DNA of 64,000 nt from Ascarosepion bandense (GCA_037127315.1 JBBBDQ010001452.1:1031001-1095000); one strand, 5' to 3'; shown: positions 31,855 to 42,497, counted from the first letter of the stretch. The notes: generated by a model from the sequence alone, not told the origin. Program-made: numbers and translations.

Positions 31855-31975
31855 AAGTATAGTAAAAAAGGATTAGGGTTGTACGCCAGCTGAAATGGCT
31901 TTCGGCATATCATTGACGCTACCTGGTCACTACTATGATGATAACACGAACATTTTACCTACGACAACGTTTCTA
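31855..31975 (+). pseudogene. Gypsy-2 integrase C-terminal part, after SINE
   Basis: CTPAEMAFGISLTLPGHYYD continues the integrase C-terminal region immediately after the target duplication. Similarity fades after about 31,975. Confidence 0.78.
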
Positions 31976-32504
31976 CAGTAATTGAAATACAGAATGTCAT
32001 CATTAACATTTACACCTGCACAGAAAGCAAACACAAATATATACCAACAAAACGACATTTACACCTGCACATATATATTTATAAGAAATGATGACGTATC
32101 TTTATCTTCAAACTAATCTTGTCCATACTAAATCAGTATCAGAAAAGACAAGTATTTCACCATTATGAAAAATGGAAAACATTATAATATTACTACTGAT
32201 TGGATTAACGCACCTTATTTTGATAATCAGTTTTCACAATAGCAAAAAAAACAAAACAAAAAAAAAACATGAGCGTTCAGATTCAAATATCACTGAAAAG
32301 ATGATTTTGGTTGGTTGGTTTGTTTGTTTTATGGCATATCAACCTCGGCGGGTCATTTATTGCCAACTATTTTTTTTTTTGATTGCTGGTAATACCTTTT
32401 TCTTTCAACAATTTATTGTTGTTGATTTTTTATTACGTTTTTATGTCTAGTAATATTTTTTCTTTTCGAGTATCAAGATTCATTGGGATTTGTTTTTAAG
32501 GACA
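31976..32504. other. Unassigned AT-rich spacer
   Basis: No convincing gene. The open frame at 32,172-32,450 is low-complexity. Confidence 0.4.
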
Positions 32505-32688
32505 GGGTCCCCAAGTCCTACCCTTGTTATTTAACCCATAACTGAAGGGAAGGGACGGATTAATACCTTTCCCATGGGTACCAGTGCTTAAGTGAATGCA
32601 GGGCATTCAACTGGAATTCGAACTCGGCTCATCGATTTCTCTTTCTGAGCCGATATCCACTGCACCACAACGCACATCCGTCACTAAA
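32505..32688 (-). mobile_element. SINE-A head and partial body, downstream of 5S
   Basis: On the minus strand GTGCGTTGTGGTGCAGTGGA and GAGTTCGAATTCCAG are followed by the body as far as GGTTAAATAACAAGG. It directly follows the 5S sequence after a linker of about 15 bp. The distal conserved tail is missing. Confidence 0.85.
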
Positions 32689-32807
32689 CGCTTACAGTAC
32701 CTGGTATTCCCAAGCGGTCACCCATCTAAGTACTGGCCAGGCTCAACGTTGCTTAACTTCAGTGATCGAGCGAGAACCGGTGTATTCAACGTGACAGGCC
32801 GTAAGCC
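32689..32807 (-). rRNA. Full-length 5S rRNA-like sequence (SINE leader or pseudogene)
   Basis: The minus strand over 119 nt matches animal 5S rRNA from end to end. Box A region AGTTAAGCAACGTTG, intermediate element GCCTGG, and box C AGTACTTAGATGGGTGACCG are all near consensus. The two ends, GCTTAC and GTAAGC, still pair as helix I. No T-run terminator follows; instead the sequence runs into a SINE-A head. The same 5S-then-SINE order occurs at 11.9-12.1 kb. I therefore read it as the leader of a composite SINE, not a working 5S gene. Confidence 0.88.
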
Positions 32808-32814
32808 TTCATAA

Positions 32815-33170
32815 ATGTGTTATGGTAATATTTTTTTCTTCAAAAAAATATTGTTGGTAATATTTTTCCTACGAAAATGTATATTTTTCTATAAAAATCT
32901 ATTTTTATGTATATATTTCTATAAAAGTGTATTTCTATGCTTTCATAGTGTTTTGACCCCAGTTTGGTGGTTAACTATTTGCCCATTGCTGGGACCCTAA
33001 CAGGTGCTACCACCCAATGTCTGGGTAGACCTGAAAACAACAGCAATTAAGAGGTGGTTCTATGCTCCTCACAGCCTCCCAATCAGAGGCCTTGCTGCCG
33101 GATGCAATTTACCGTCATACACATGACTACTGGGTGATATGTACATCGGCCAAAACATAGCTGAGGTATT
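32815..33170 (+). repeat. Dispersed repeat X, copy 1
   Basis: It matches 37,425-37,690: TTTCATAGTGTTTTGACCCC, GTTAACTATTTGCC, CAGGTGCTACCAC, AATCAGAGGCCTTGCTGCCG and TTTACCGTCATAC appear in both in the same order. The function and class are unknown. Confidence 0.88.
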
Positions 33171-34014
33171 AAACTATTGTTGCTTACATATTATTGGAAA
33201 TAAAAATTTACTGATCTGTAGAGAAGCTCTGTTGTGTTCATTAAAATATCTAATCCAGTAGCTTCATATAAGCATCAAAACACAACTACAAAATATTTAT
33301 AAATCAATAACACGCAATAAAGTGTTTACAACTGAAAACACACCAGGTAAACCGCACAATACAAAATTATAGAATACAAATGAGAAACGTCGTTTTATTA
33401 GTCATCACAATTTAAATAGATACCGCAAAATATCGCGAGAATATAGAAGTAGACCTACTACGCGATATTTAAGGGACAATTAAAAATACATCACAAAATA
33501 ATTCTGCTTGTTCCTTAGTTAGTTACTTAATTTCTCCGTCCGTTACGCCACTTACTCTCCATACGAGCTTTTCATTCCCCTCTATCTTTTTAAACGCTCC
33601 TCTCCTTAGCCTTTCTCTCACCTTTCTCAAACGGAAGGATAGTAAAGAGTGAGAGAGTAAGAGGAGAAAGCCTATAGCATTACCGTATCAGTAGCAGCTT
33701 AAGCTGGTAGTTGTAGCAGTAATTGTGTGTGCGTGTACTAGGTAGGTTTGTTGTCGTATCCCGAGACCTAATAACGAAATTTCTGGCCTTACTCAGTTGG
33801 TCTTTTCTGTTTAAATGGACACAGAAGCCATGATTTTTCAGTAATAAAAACAAACATTTTCTCTTTCAAAATCTCTCACAAAAATAGCGTACAGTATTTT
33901 GGTTATGGTCTGTGCATACGCCGCTTAATATGTTATAAGATTACAGTAAAGTAACTTCTATTGAAATTTTTTTATAGATATTTTAATAAAATTACACTCT
34001 GTTATCGTTATTTT
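33171..34014. other. Unassigned spacer
   Basis: No gene recognised. A short inverted match (CTCCTCTCCTTAGCCTTTCTC against GAGTAAGAGGAGAAAGC) lies near 33,598-33,672. Confidence 0.4.
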
Positions 34015-34690
34015 ATTATCCAATACGTTGTTTTATAGAACCCTTATATTGTTGATTTTTTCTCACAACACTCTGGCTAAACACGCTATTCATTATTGCT
34101 ATTATATTCTTATTAGTTTTATTACGGCTACTTTTTATGGCAACTCTCTGGCGCTATACACTCTTCAATATTACAATTATTTTCTTACGTAGTTTATTGA
34201 ATCAATGCACTGTTATTTTTAGCTCAGCACACTGACTCTATATATTTTTCATTATTACTATTAATTTATTACTAATTTTATTTGATCTTATTATAGTTGC
34301 TTTTTATCGCAGTACACTGACTCTATACACTCTTCATGATCACTAGTATTTTACTAATTTTACTCCATTTTATTATAGCTGATTTTTGTCCTAATACCAT
34401 TGCTCATTACACTTTTCATTATTACTATTATTTTATGACTAGTTTTATTCAATCTTATTAGAGTTGCTTTTTATTCCTCCCAAATTCTGTCGCAATGCAT
34501 TATTCACAGTTACTTTTATGGTATTACTTGTTTAATTCCATCTATGTATTGTTGCTATTTAACCCAACAAACGTCTCAATATGTTTTCATTATTACTTGT
34601 TTTTTATTACTAGTTTCATTCCGTCTAATTATTGTTGAATATTTTCCTATACTTTTATCATATACATTAATTATAACTATTATTATAGTT
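34015..34690 (+). repeat. Diverged 86-bp satellite units next to copy D
   Basis: Roughly seven diverged units with TTATTATAGTTGCTTTTTAT, CACTCTGG or ACTGACTC, and TTCATTATTACTATTATTTT. They belong to the same family as 19.7-22.0 kb and directly abut a GGTACC element. Confidence 0.82.
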
Positions 34691-34699
34691 ACCTTCACT

Positions 34700-35211
34700 C
34701 TTTTTCGACATCTAAATTTTAAATTGAATTTTTAAAAATAAAAAAGGTTTTCTTGAAACTTTCATTTTAGTTTTAATTGAAAGCTAAATGATTAAATTTA
34801 CTATTTCCAGAAAATATATTGATTAGAATATAAAATTTTGAGATTTTTTTAAATTTTTAAATTTTTGAACGATCGACAGATTTGTAAGCAAAAGTTTTAA
34901 AATTCTTGCAAAAATAAAATATACGTCTGTGACACCTTATTTTTGTACAATTATCAAATTTAATGTTAAATTAATTTGATTTACACAAATATTTCTTATT
35001 TTTAGCATGAATTTTAGAATAAAACTTTTTTTAAACACAGCGTTGACCTTTCAGACCTATCCACCATAATTGAAATGTGTTGACAGATCGAGATAAGATA
35101 AGCGGATGACGATCACAAGTGCCATAATTGTACAAACTTTTTCAGGCAAAGGGCAAACAAATGCCCCTTTAATTTACACATAGAAATTACCATACAAAAA
35201 ACACTTCCAAT

Positions 35212-35258
<47 letters not shown>

Positions 35259-36588
35259 AAAATTAATTTAAAAATCCGATGGCTAAATCATTTGTATTAA
35301 ACTTTTCAATTTTCGATTAGTAAATAGTCTTCTTAATTATGTAACCTGTCAGTCTAACGTCCACAAGAATGGAAATATTTTAAAAATATTTTTGAAACTT
35401 TATCAAATTGCTATAATTAAAAAAACAAAAATGAAAACAATTTTTTTAAATTACATTATTAATCGAAACCTTTTTCTCTTCAGACTATAATGTCTAACAG
35501 TTATATTATTGATTGAAGCAATTAAAAGCATATCTAATTAAATAATGTCATAGTTTTACTGCATTTTTTATTTTACTATTTAGAGCAGATTTTCAGAAAA
35601 AGGGGCTAAATAATTTAAAAAAATAATACATGATTTACAATCTCCAATGAGTCCTGCGTTTAACTAATAAAACCATTTTTGTCTAAAAACTTCAAATATT
35701 TAAACACACTTGGGGCGGGGGGTCAGTTTTTCATACAACGTTAAAGTAAATCGATCTCCCATTTTCAATCCACTATAAGGTTGTCTGAGAAACTACCCCC
35801 ACCCACCCAAATCGTCTAAATTTTGAAATTTTCCAATTTTTTTTTTTTTTTTTTGTCATTCGTAAAGTTTAAGGTGTAAAAGGTAATATTGCACTGAAAA
35901 AAATCCCAAAAATTTGAAAATGAACAAATACAAATTTACAGGTGGCGGTAATGTCGCACCGGCGACTGGTTTCAAAATGGAGGCTCGATTAACTATAACA
36001 TCGTATGAGAAAATGATCCCTCCACCCAGAAAATGTTTAAATATTGAAATTTAAAAAAAAAAAACTTTTTGTTAATCGTAAAGCTAAAAGGATAATCGAT
36101 AGGACTGCGCTGAAAAAAGTAAAAAAAAAAAAATTAAAACAACGAAATTAAACTTAGTGGTAGTCTATTTCAGGTCCGCAAAAAATATTTTTACCAAGAT
36201 TTTTTAAAAATAATAATAGAAAAATTAATCTCATTCATCTACAAATAACTCCTGAAAGTTTCATTAAAATCCGACTATTATTTCATTTTTGCACGAATGT
36301 CCAAATTGTGTTTTTCACCGGAAAAAAATCTGAGTTATGTAATATTACGTTTTTCATTGTAAATTCTCGTAACGTTTTCGTTATCCGCTAAAATCAAAAC
36401 AAGATATTTTACCAAATTTTCTATGTTAGAATGGATTAAATTTTTTTTTTTAAATAATTAAAAAATACTTTGATATTTCCTCTTGATAATAATATAAACA
36501 TTTTGATGGCAAAAGTTGTTTTTTATTAAGTTTGTGGCCTTTTTTTATTCATACTGTGCTGTTATTTTATTGATTTATTGGAGGTTCC
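34700..36588 (-). mobile_element. GGTACC-family element, copy D
   Basis: It runs opposite to copies B and H. Shared landmarks, in order, are TAGTTTTAATTGAAAGCTAA, CGATCGACAGATTTGTAAG, TTATTTTTAGCATGAATTTT, GATGACGATCACAAGTG, GTCATAGTTTTACTGCATTT, TTTTACCAAGATTTTTTAAA and TTTTTCACCGG. The far end GGAGGTTCCTG at 36,580 is a mutated GGTACC. A (CA)n run lies at 35,215-35,257. It carries about 450 bp of extra sequence near 35,690-36,180 relative to copy B. Confidence 0.75.
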
Positions 36589-36860
36589 TGTATTTCTTTC
36601 TTCCTAATTTTTTTCCATCCTTTTATTGCTGCTTTTTATATAAAAAAAAACTTTGGTTCTATACAACCTTTATTATTTACTGTTTTATTACTAGTTTTAT
36701 TCCATTTTATTATTATAGATGCTTTTCATCCCAATACGATGACTCAATACTTTTTCCATTATTACTATCGTTTATACATCGTGTTTTATTCAGTCGAGTC
36801 ATTGCTGCTTTTTTTTCCAAACATTCTGGCTGCATACATTCTTCATTGTTACTTCATTGT
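36589..36860 (+). repeat. Diverged 86-bp satellite units after copy D
   Basis: About three units with TTTTATTGCTGCTTTTTATA, CATCCCAATACGATGACTCA and TTCCATTATTACTATCG. So the satellite flanks copy D on both sides. The open frame over it is a satellite artefact. Confidence 0.75.
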
Positions 36861-37424
36861 TTTTCTGAAAAAATAAAATTTATTTTAAAATCATATAAAA
36901 TTTTCTTAAATTGATTTTAATATTTAATAATTGAGATAATAATTCCTTAGCTTTCTTATTTCTTTAAATTTTGCTTATTCTCGTTTGTCAAAAAAAAAAA
37001 CAAGAAAAAAAGTAAAACCTTTTTGATGGTCATTTAGGTAATTTCCAGATATTTGATAAAAAATGACCACACATGATAATTCCCCAAATTTAATAAAATC
37101 GAAGTTTATTTTCATAAAAATTTTTATGTTGAAGTATGAAAGCTTTTTTTAAATTTATTTTTTTTAATTTAACCTTTTTAAGGCTTGGATATCATGAATT
37201 AGTTTGAGTTTTGTTTAACTGCATATCAACCTCTGTGGGTTATGTAATACCAAAATGTGGCGTTTTAAGGTTGTTTGTTTTTAATGCTTGGTTATAGTGA
37301 GAAGGTTGATTAAGTTAGATCTTAATATTTATTTGTTTTTATTCTTTTTTTATTTTAGAAAACTGAAAATGCTTTCTAGTTTTGTATTCAAAAATGTTTT
37401 GCTGAAAATAATTTTTTTCTTTAA
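36861..37424. other. Unassigned AT-rich spacer
   Basis: No gene or array recognised. Confidence 0.4.
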
Positions 37425-37690
37425 AAATGTGTTATGGTAATAATTTTTTTCTTTCAAAAATGTATATTTTTCTGCAAAAGTCTATTTTTATACTTTCATA
37501 GTGTTTTGACCCCCCAGTTTGGGGGTTAACTATTTGCCTATAGCTGGGACACTATCAGGTGCTACCACTCTGGGTCAGAGTGGACCTAGGAACAACGGCA
37601 ATTAAGAGGGGTTTCCATGCTCTTCACAACCTCCCAATCAGAGGCCTTGCTGCCGGATGCAGTTTACCGTCATACCCAGGACCTCATGAA
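37425..37690 (+). repeat. Dispersed repeat X, copy 2
   Basis: Same orientation and order as 32,815-33,170, including CTATCAGGTGCTACCACTC and CAATCAGAGGCCTTGCTGCC. Confidence 0.88.
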
Positions 37691-37697
37691 TTAGTGA

Positions 37698-38165
37698 AGG
37701 TACCTACATTCAAAATTAATTTTGTAAAGTGAGGAAACTAAGAATGAGAAAGAAAAACGTACCTTAAATTTTGAAGGCATGCTTTGAAAAGGCTGTTGAA
37801 TTTTTAAACATATTAATAAAACACTGGACAGAATTGGCAACAATCGATAAAGTTTATGTGACGGTTTGTGCTCCTTCATGTAAGCCTTGAAACACCTTAA
37901 TCTTTTAATAACAAATGTCACTTACGGAAAATCATACTTATCAAAAATGAATATTTTTACAAACGAAACAAAAATTAAAATTTAAAAAAAGATTTTTGGG
38001 CTTGAAGATTTGTATTAGGTTTTTCAGTTTTTGATTATTCATTACTGAAAAATTTAATGATCTAAACGCCAGAAGTCTTTGAAGAATTTAAAAAAAATAT
38101 TTTGAAACTATAAATTCTTTTAATTAAAAAGAGAAATACACAAGACTTGTAAAAATTAATTATTC
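37698..38165 (-). mobile_element. GGTACC-family element, copy E (partial)
   Basis: It begins AAGGTACCTACATTC and includes CATTACTGAAAAATTTAATG, AATATTTTGAAACTATAAAT and AATTAATTATTCATC, as in copy D near 35.3-35.5 kb. It ends at a (TA)n run. Confidence 0.55.
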
Positions 38166-38185
38166 ATCAACTTTACTGTCATGTC

Positions 38186-38236
<51 letters not shown>
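38186..38236. repeat. (TA)n microsatellite
   Basis: About 25 TA units. It is followed by ACTACTACCGGTCATAATTA, also seen in part near 51,283-51,300. Confidence 0.95.
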
Positions 38237-38239
<3 letters not shown>

Positions 38240-38464
38240 TACTACCGGTCATAATTATTAGGCCACTCTTGCCAAGTAGATAATTCTAAATGAATATAGA
38301 ATTGTTCTTTTATTATTACTTTGCAAAATTTTACAAGGCAGCCAGGAAGCCTTTGCTTCGGCCAGCCAATAAAAAGAAGAGACTACCATGGGGAAGAGAG
38401 CACAAAAACTGAACACCAGAACAGTTCATTTGATGCACATGTTATTGTGCAGTATTAACTATAG

Positions 38465-38466
<2 letters not shown>

Positions 38467-38509
<43 letters not shown>

Positions 38510-38550
38510 ATATATATATATATATATGCAGAGAGAAAGAGAGAGAGAGA
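38467..38550. repeat. (TC)n-(TA)n-(GA)n hairpin-forming microsatellite
   Basis: A TC run, a TA run and a GAGAGAAAGAGAGAG run in succession can fold back on each other. The open frame across it is an artefact. Confidence 0.88.
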
Positions 38551-38605
38551 CTGCTAACGTAAGCTACAGAATGTGATTTCATATATTATTGTAAGCTCAA
38601 TGGAT

Positions 38606-38912
38606 ATGCATTGTGGTGCAGTGGATATCGATTCGGAATGAGAAATCGGGGAGCCGAGTTCTAATTTCAGTTGAATTCCTTGCCTTCACTTAGGCGGAAA
38701 TACTCTTGGGAAAGGTATTAATACTTCTCTTCCCTCCAGTTATGGGTTAAATAATAGGACAGATAGGGTTTTATAACCTTGGTAGGCAACCAGTCTACCG
38801 CAGAAAGCAATGACAACCTAGTGCGTAATCTTCTACCCAGTCAGTCATGTCTCTTACGAGACATGATCGCCCAAAGCGTGTATCACGTATGGCACTTAAT
38901 TGACTGACTGCG
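38606..38912 (+). mobile_element. SINE-A copy
   Basis: Head ATTGTGGTGCAGTGGATATC, B-box GAGTTCTAATTTC (mutated), body and tail ending TTAATTGACTGACTG. No clear target duplication. Confidence 0.85.
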
Positions 38913-38974
38913 CTTATATTCATAAAGTGTGGGTAACTTTGCGAAAAGCTCATACGAACATTTACGATGAAAAT

Positions 38975-39365
38975 GTTTCCAGAAAAGCCGAAGGGAGGCA
39001 AGTTTATAGTGAGGGAAATCGGGATGCCAGGTCAGGATTCATAATATTTCTGATTCATCTTTGGATTTTATCAAGAATCTTTAAATATATAGCAGGAGTA
39101 CCGGGCATATGTTGTCGCAAAATACGAGGTATGAACGGATGGTAAACGTATAGATATGTAAGATAGATTCTGGAGAGAAAAACTGTCTAGCACCCCAGAG
39201 GGGGAAAAAAAACCTTTTTAGGAGTAGACAAAGCAAATGATTCACTATAATCTTTCGACTTCATGTCAACAGAAAATGTTATCCAGAGAATATACGAATC
39301 ATTCTACTGTATGTTTGCATCAGCCAGACTGATCGAGGGTAGAAAGGGGCCTCTCAGTCGAACCT
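38975..39365 (-). pseudogene. Jockey-like LINE fragment, thumb region
   Basis: On the minus strand, diverged sequence corresponds to the segment LYKSII...CCHIWSGAPAI and LDQIQ... of the 45-kb copy: TGTTGTCGCAAAATACGAGG overlies the equivalent region, as do CAGGTCAGGATTCATAAT and GATTTTATCAAGAATCTT. It is too decayed for a continuous frame. Confidence 0.6.
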
Positions 39366-39444
39366 GATAGTAATAAATATTCTCATCTCAAAATTTAAAC
39401 TTCGAATCTTTAAGGAAGATTGTAATTTTCTTTATTAACTCTTG

Positions 39445-39805
39445 AATTTGGATAACTTCTACAGAAGGATGCTTCGGATATCATGTGAGCAACGATGAGG
39501 TGTTGGAAAGAATGGCAACAAAAAGGAAATTAATAGTGAGCATCAGGAAGAGACAACTGAAGTTCCTGGGACATGCAATGAGGAAGGAGAGCTTGGAGAA
39601 CCTGATACTGACAGGTCAGATAGAGGGAAAAAGAGACAGGGGAAAGCAGCGGATAACGTATTTGAAGGACCTGATCAGGTGGATGGCAGAACGGGGGTTG
39701 CGTGGTGTTACAGGAGAAAACGTGCTAATAGCCACCAGGGATAGAGAAACGTGGAAGACCATGATCGCCTACGTCCTGAAAGGACATGGCACATAGAAGA
39801 AGATT
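39445..39805 (+). pseudogene. RTE LINE C-terminus with intact open frame
   Basis: A 103-codon open frame reads SNDEVLERMATKRKLIVSIR, KRQLKFLGHAMRKESLENL, LTGQIEGKRDRGKQRITY, DLIRWMAERGLRG and TRDRETWKTMIAYVLKGHGT before its stop. It is the best-kept RTE C-terminus here. It ends in ACATAGAAGAAG, the start of a GAA tail. 5'-truncated, no RT core. Confidence 0.9.
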
Positions 39806-40519
39806 CGTAACAGTCGGCTTTTGGAGAGTAACATCGGCTCCATCTGTTTTAACACAGACATATTTAGTTTACTTGTTACGTGACTCTTTTATATACGATC
39901 ACAGATGTTTATGTTCGTGTCAAGCCGCTCAACAAATCGGTTCCAAGTCAACACTTGTAGGTTGTTATGCAAAACACGTGCAGGAAATGAGGTGCGCATG
40001 CGTCTTGATCTATGTGCATAGCCCTATACGCATGACCACGTTGTTCTCGTTCGTTCACGCCCATTGGAATGTTATTTGTCAACACTTAAAATGCTTTTTA
40101 GTTCCTTCTTGAAAGAAAACGAACTCTTGAAATCTGGTAATAGATATTTTTATTACTATTGTCCACTTATGCCCAAGAGCCACTCAATATAGAGAATTAC
40201 TGAAATAATTTATTCGTTAAGAGAGGAATAAAGTAAGAATATAGTAAAATCGGAGAAATCATTAGAAATGGTAGCTATAGTAAAATAAAGAAAGATTTAC
40301 TGTTGAAAAAAGAACGACAACAGCCGTAGATCATAATCAAGACCGCTTCCCACCTAAGAAGCTACTTCACATGGTCTCGCCAAAAAGGCTTAAATTACAA
40401 ATGAACAGGGTAGCAGAATTAATTTCTGCCTTTCTATATTCCTTAAATATTCTTCGATCTCGGGTGGAGGATCCTAGATGGAAAGTTAGACACAGTGGAC
40501 AAAGCCAAGCCGTCTAAGT
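39806..40519. other. Unassigned sequence
   Basis: A 108-codon open frame at 39,786-40,112 has normal composition but no family I recognise and no splice context. From 40,320 a weak resemblance to the following Penelope-like relic may begin. Confidence 0.35.
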
Positions 40520-40865
40520 CAAACATCACAAAAGTGGAGAGGCTGGCAATCAAAATTCAACTGAGAAATGACGACGTCATTATATCACCAGCTGATAAAG
40601 GCAATGTAAGTGATGGACAAAACAAAAGACCACATTAGAAATAGTAGCTATAGTAAGAAAGATCTAACATTAGAGACAGATCGGCAACTGTCGCAGAACC
40701 TTATCAAAAACACGGAGCAATTCTCACCTAAAACATACAGGCAACGTTACAGAAAACAACCTCACATATATGGTCTCCCCAAAATTCACAAGTACGGTAA
40801 TCCGCTGAGGACAACTGTTAGCTCTTGACATAGATCATCATTCATTTTCTGTAGTTTACAGGTAT
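40520..40865 (+). pseudogene. Penelope-like element reverse transcriptase fragment
   Basis: One frame gives VERLAIKIQLRNDDVIISPA, then DKGN. The next open frame gives MDKTKDHIRN, and HIYGLPKIHKYGNPLRTTVS at about 40,762-40,825. The pattern of ADKG followed by YGLPKIHK...PLR is typical of Penelope-like reverse transcriptases, which are telomerase-related and often carry a GIY-YIG nuclease. Only the N-terminal RT region survives and it is frame-shifted. Confidence 0.72.
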
Positions 40866-40904
40866 CTCTGTAAACCTATTGTTAAAATTTATATAATATA
40901 TGAA

Positions 40905-41256
40905 TTTTAGCGTGCTACTAGATTGGCAACTAGGTCTCACCAATTTAATGTTGACCCAACTAGATTCAACAGTCCGCCACTTCTACTCTAACAGTTTTTT
41001 TTCTCGCAATTCTTACCTGTGGAATTCCCGGTTTCTTGATTCCATGATAACTACAATCATCAAAAGTTTAAATGCGACATCATTTACCATTTTCTGTATT
41101 CTTGAACTCTGTTTCTTTTCGTCTTTCCCTTTTCAATCATTTTGTAATCATTTCACTTCAGTATTCCCATTCATTCTGTGTTCATTCTCTTTTACGCCCT
41201 GTAACCATCCCCCACAACTTTATAGTGGCATTGTCGCTTGGCGTGAAATGATTTAA
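40905..41256 (+). pseudogene. Jockey-like LINE C-terminal fragment and 3' end
   Basis: Frames show RATRLATRSHQFNVDPTR-like, HFYSNSFFSRNSYLWNS and the diverged remainder. A pyrimidine-rich UTR follows, ending CGCTTGGCGTGAAATGATTT near 41,235-41,254, a variant of the family terminus. Confidence 0.75.
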
Positions 41257-41271
41257 AAAAGAAATGTTGAT

Positions 41272-41464
41272 TCTAGTTGAACAAATCCTCCACCTCTTTC
41301 AGATCTGGGCTCATATGGCCGATCAATATCGGCTTTAGAATGATGCATATTATCGTAAGTGAGGGCTTCCATGTCAGCTATGGTCAGCATTGCTGATGCT
41401 TTATTGCAACACAGGGGACAACGAACGTGTTTATGGCGGATATGCTGTTTTGTGAATTCAGATC
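41272..41464 (-). pseudogene. Possible zinc-finger fragment of an element
   Basis: The minus strand reads FTKQHIRHKHVRCPLC and then ASAMLTIADMEALTYDNM. The Cys/His spacing suggests part of a C2H2-like finger. It lies between the jockey end and the R4-like tail. It may belong to the N-terminus of an R2/R4-type element, or to something else. Confidence 0.3.
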
Positions 41465-41960
41465 GGTTATTATTATTATTGTGTCATTTTTCATCATATT
41501 TAGATTTCTGCATTGGTCTCACTACCAACCAAGTCTGCGGGGAGACCTAAGGCAGGTAGTGGCGTGTTGTTATGACTCCATTTCATGTTTTTCTATCCTC
41601 CCTATCATCCCCAGCATTACATAGATAACGTTTTCCTTAGTGTGTGGGCTGTACTTAATAATACAATTTTTTGTATATCTCTTAAGCTGGGGTTTCCAGG
41701 GATTCTTTCAATGTGTTGTTTTGTTCCATTTTTTATCATTCCAAGTGCACCTACTATCACTGGCACAACTCTTGTTTTCAATTTCCACATTTTTTCTATT
41801 TCAATTTCCAGGTCTTTATATTTTGACAGTTTTTCAAATTCCTTGATTGCTATGTTACAATCCGCTGGACAAGCCATATCAATTAATAGACAAGTTTTCT
41901 CCTTCTGGTTTTTAACAATAATGTCTGGCCTGTTTGCTTCAATTTTTTTGTCTGTGTTGT
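41465..41960 (-). pseudogene. R4/Dong-like LINE 3' end, copy 1
   Basis: The minus strand encodes CPADCNIAIKEFEKLSKYKD, LEIEIEKMWKLKTRVVPVIV and GALGMIKNGTKQHIERIPGN in one frame (41,617-41,877), then 3' UTR. It ends in a (TAA)n tail, seen as (TTA)4 at about 41,467. It is 95%-like by eye to the 43-kb copy, which defines the family. It is cut at a (GTT)n tract at 41,955, 70 bp from the Wnt9 exon. Confidence 0.82.
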
Positions 41961-42010
41961 TGTTGTTGTTGTTATTTTGATGTCTTTATTAATTCCATGG
42001 CTATAATTGC

Positions 42011-42031
42011 TGCGTTTTATTTTGTGATCAG
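42011..42031 (+). promoter_or_regulatory. Splice acceptor of the Wnt9 exon
   Basis: TGCGTTTTATTTTGTGATCAG: a pyrimidine-rich stretch ends in CAG at 42,029-42,031. Coding similarity to Wnt9 begins right after it. Confidence 0.75.
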
Positions 42032-42306
42032 CCTGACGTCGAGAAAATTGCTGCCATTGCTGGGGATGGGGAACCACGCGAACAGTATCGAAGATCGAAT
42101 GGACAGCGGACAGCTGAGTCCTGCCCAGCTATGCGATATGTTCAAACTTCATCGTAAACAACTGAAAATGTGTAAACGCGGCCGAGGAGTGCCACAGATT
42201 CTGAATACGGCGATGCGACTCTCCGTTATGGCTTGTCAAAAACAGTTCCGCTACGAACGCTGGAATTGTACTCTTGGACAATACCAAAGGAATATTCTCA
42301 AGAAAG
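42032..42306 (+). CDS. Wnt9: Wnt9 internal exon (probable exon 2)
   Basis: Wnt9 is a secreted, lipid-modified ligand that acts through Frizzled receptors. This 275-bp exon begins in phase 2 with LTSRKLLPLLGMGN. It contains LCDMFKLHRKQLKMCKRG, VPQILNTAMRLSVMACQKQF and RYERWNCTLGQYQRNILKKG, ending one base into a glycine codon at GTAAAG. The Cys spacing, the WNCT N-glycosylation site and the ERWNCTL...LLKRG-like ending fit Wnt9 better than other Wnts (recalled family pattern). Its ends match the usual Wnt9 exon 2, with the signal peptide expected in an earlier exon and F(K/R)ETAF... in the next. Neither is visible, so both introns are probably long. There are no stops or frameshifts. The exon is flanked by R4-like LINE copies. 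Confidence 0.85.
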
Positions 42307-42312
42307 GTAAAG
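42307..42312 (+). promoter_or_regulatory. Splice donor of the Wnt9 exon
   Basis: AAGAAAG/GTAAAG: a good donor exactly where Wnt similarity ends, after LKK and the first base of Gly. Confidence 0.85.
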
Positions 42313-42497
42313 TGTCCATTTATTTCTTTGTTTATTTATTGATAATCTGTTACCAAAATATATGGATAATAATTTATTTTAGTCTATTCAGCGAGCTATT
42401 ATTGTGAAGAATTTTTTTTATATTTCCTTATACAGTAAGGTTCACTTTTTATTAGGCGCGGTGGCCACTCGAGATAGAAGGGTTACAAAGTAAGTAG

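Noticed and set aside
32689..32807. Functional 5S rRNA gene
   Set aside because: No terminator T-run; continues into a SINE head; a few substitutions, and the same fusion occurs at 12 kb.
39786..40112. 108-codon plus-strand frame
   Set aside because: Normal composition but no recognisable family, no splice borders, starts inside an RTE 3' end; left as unassigned.
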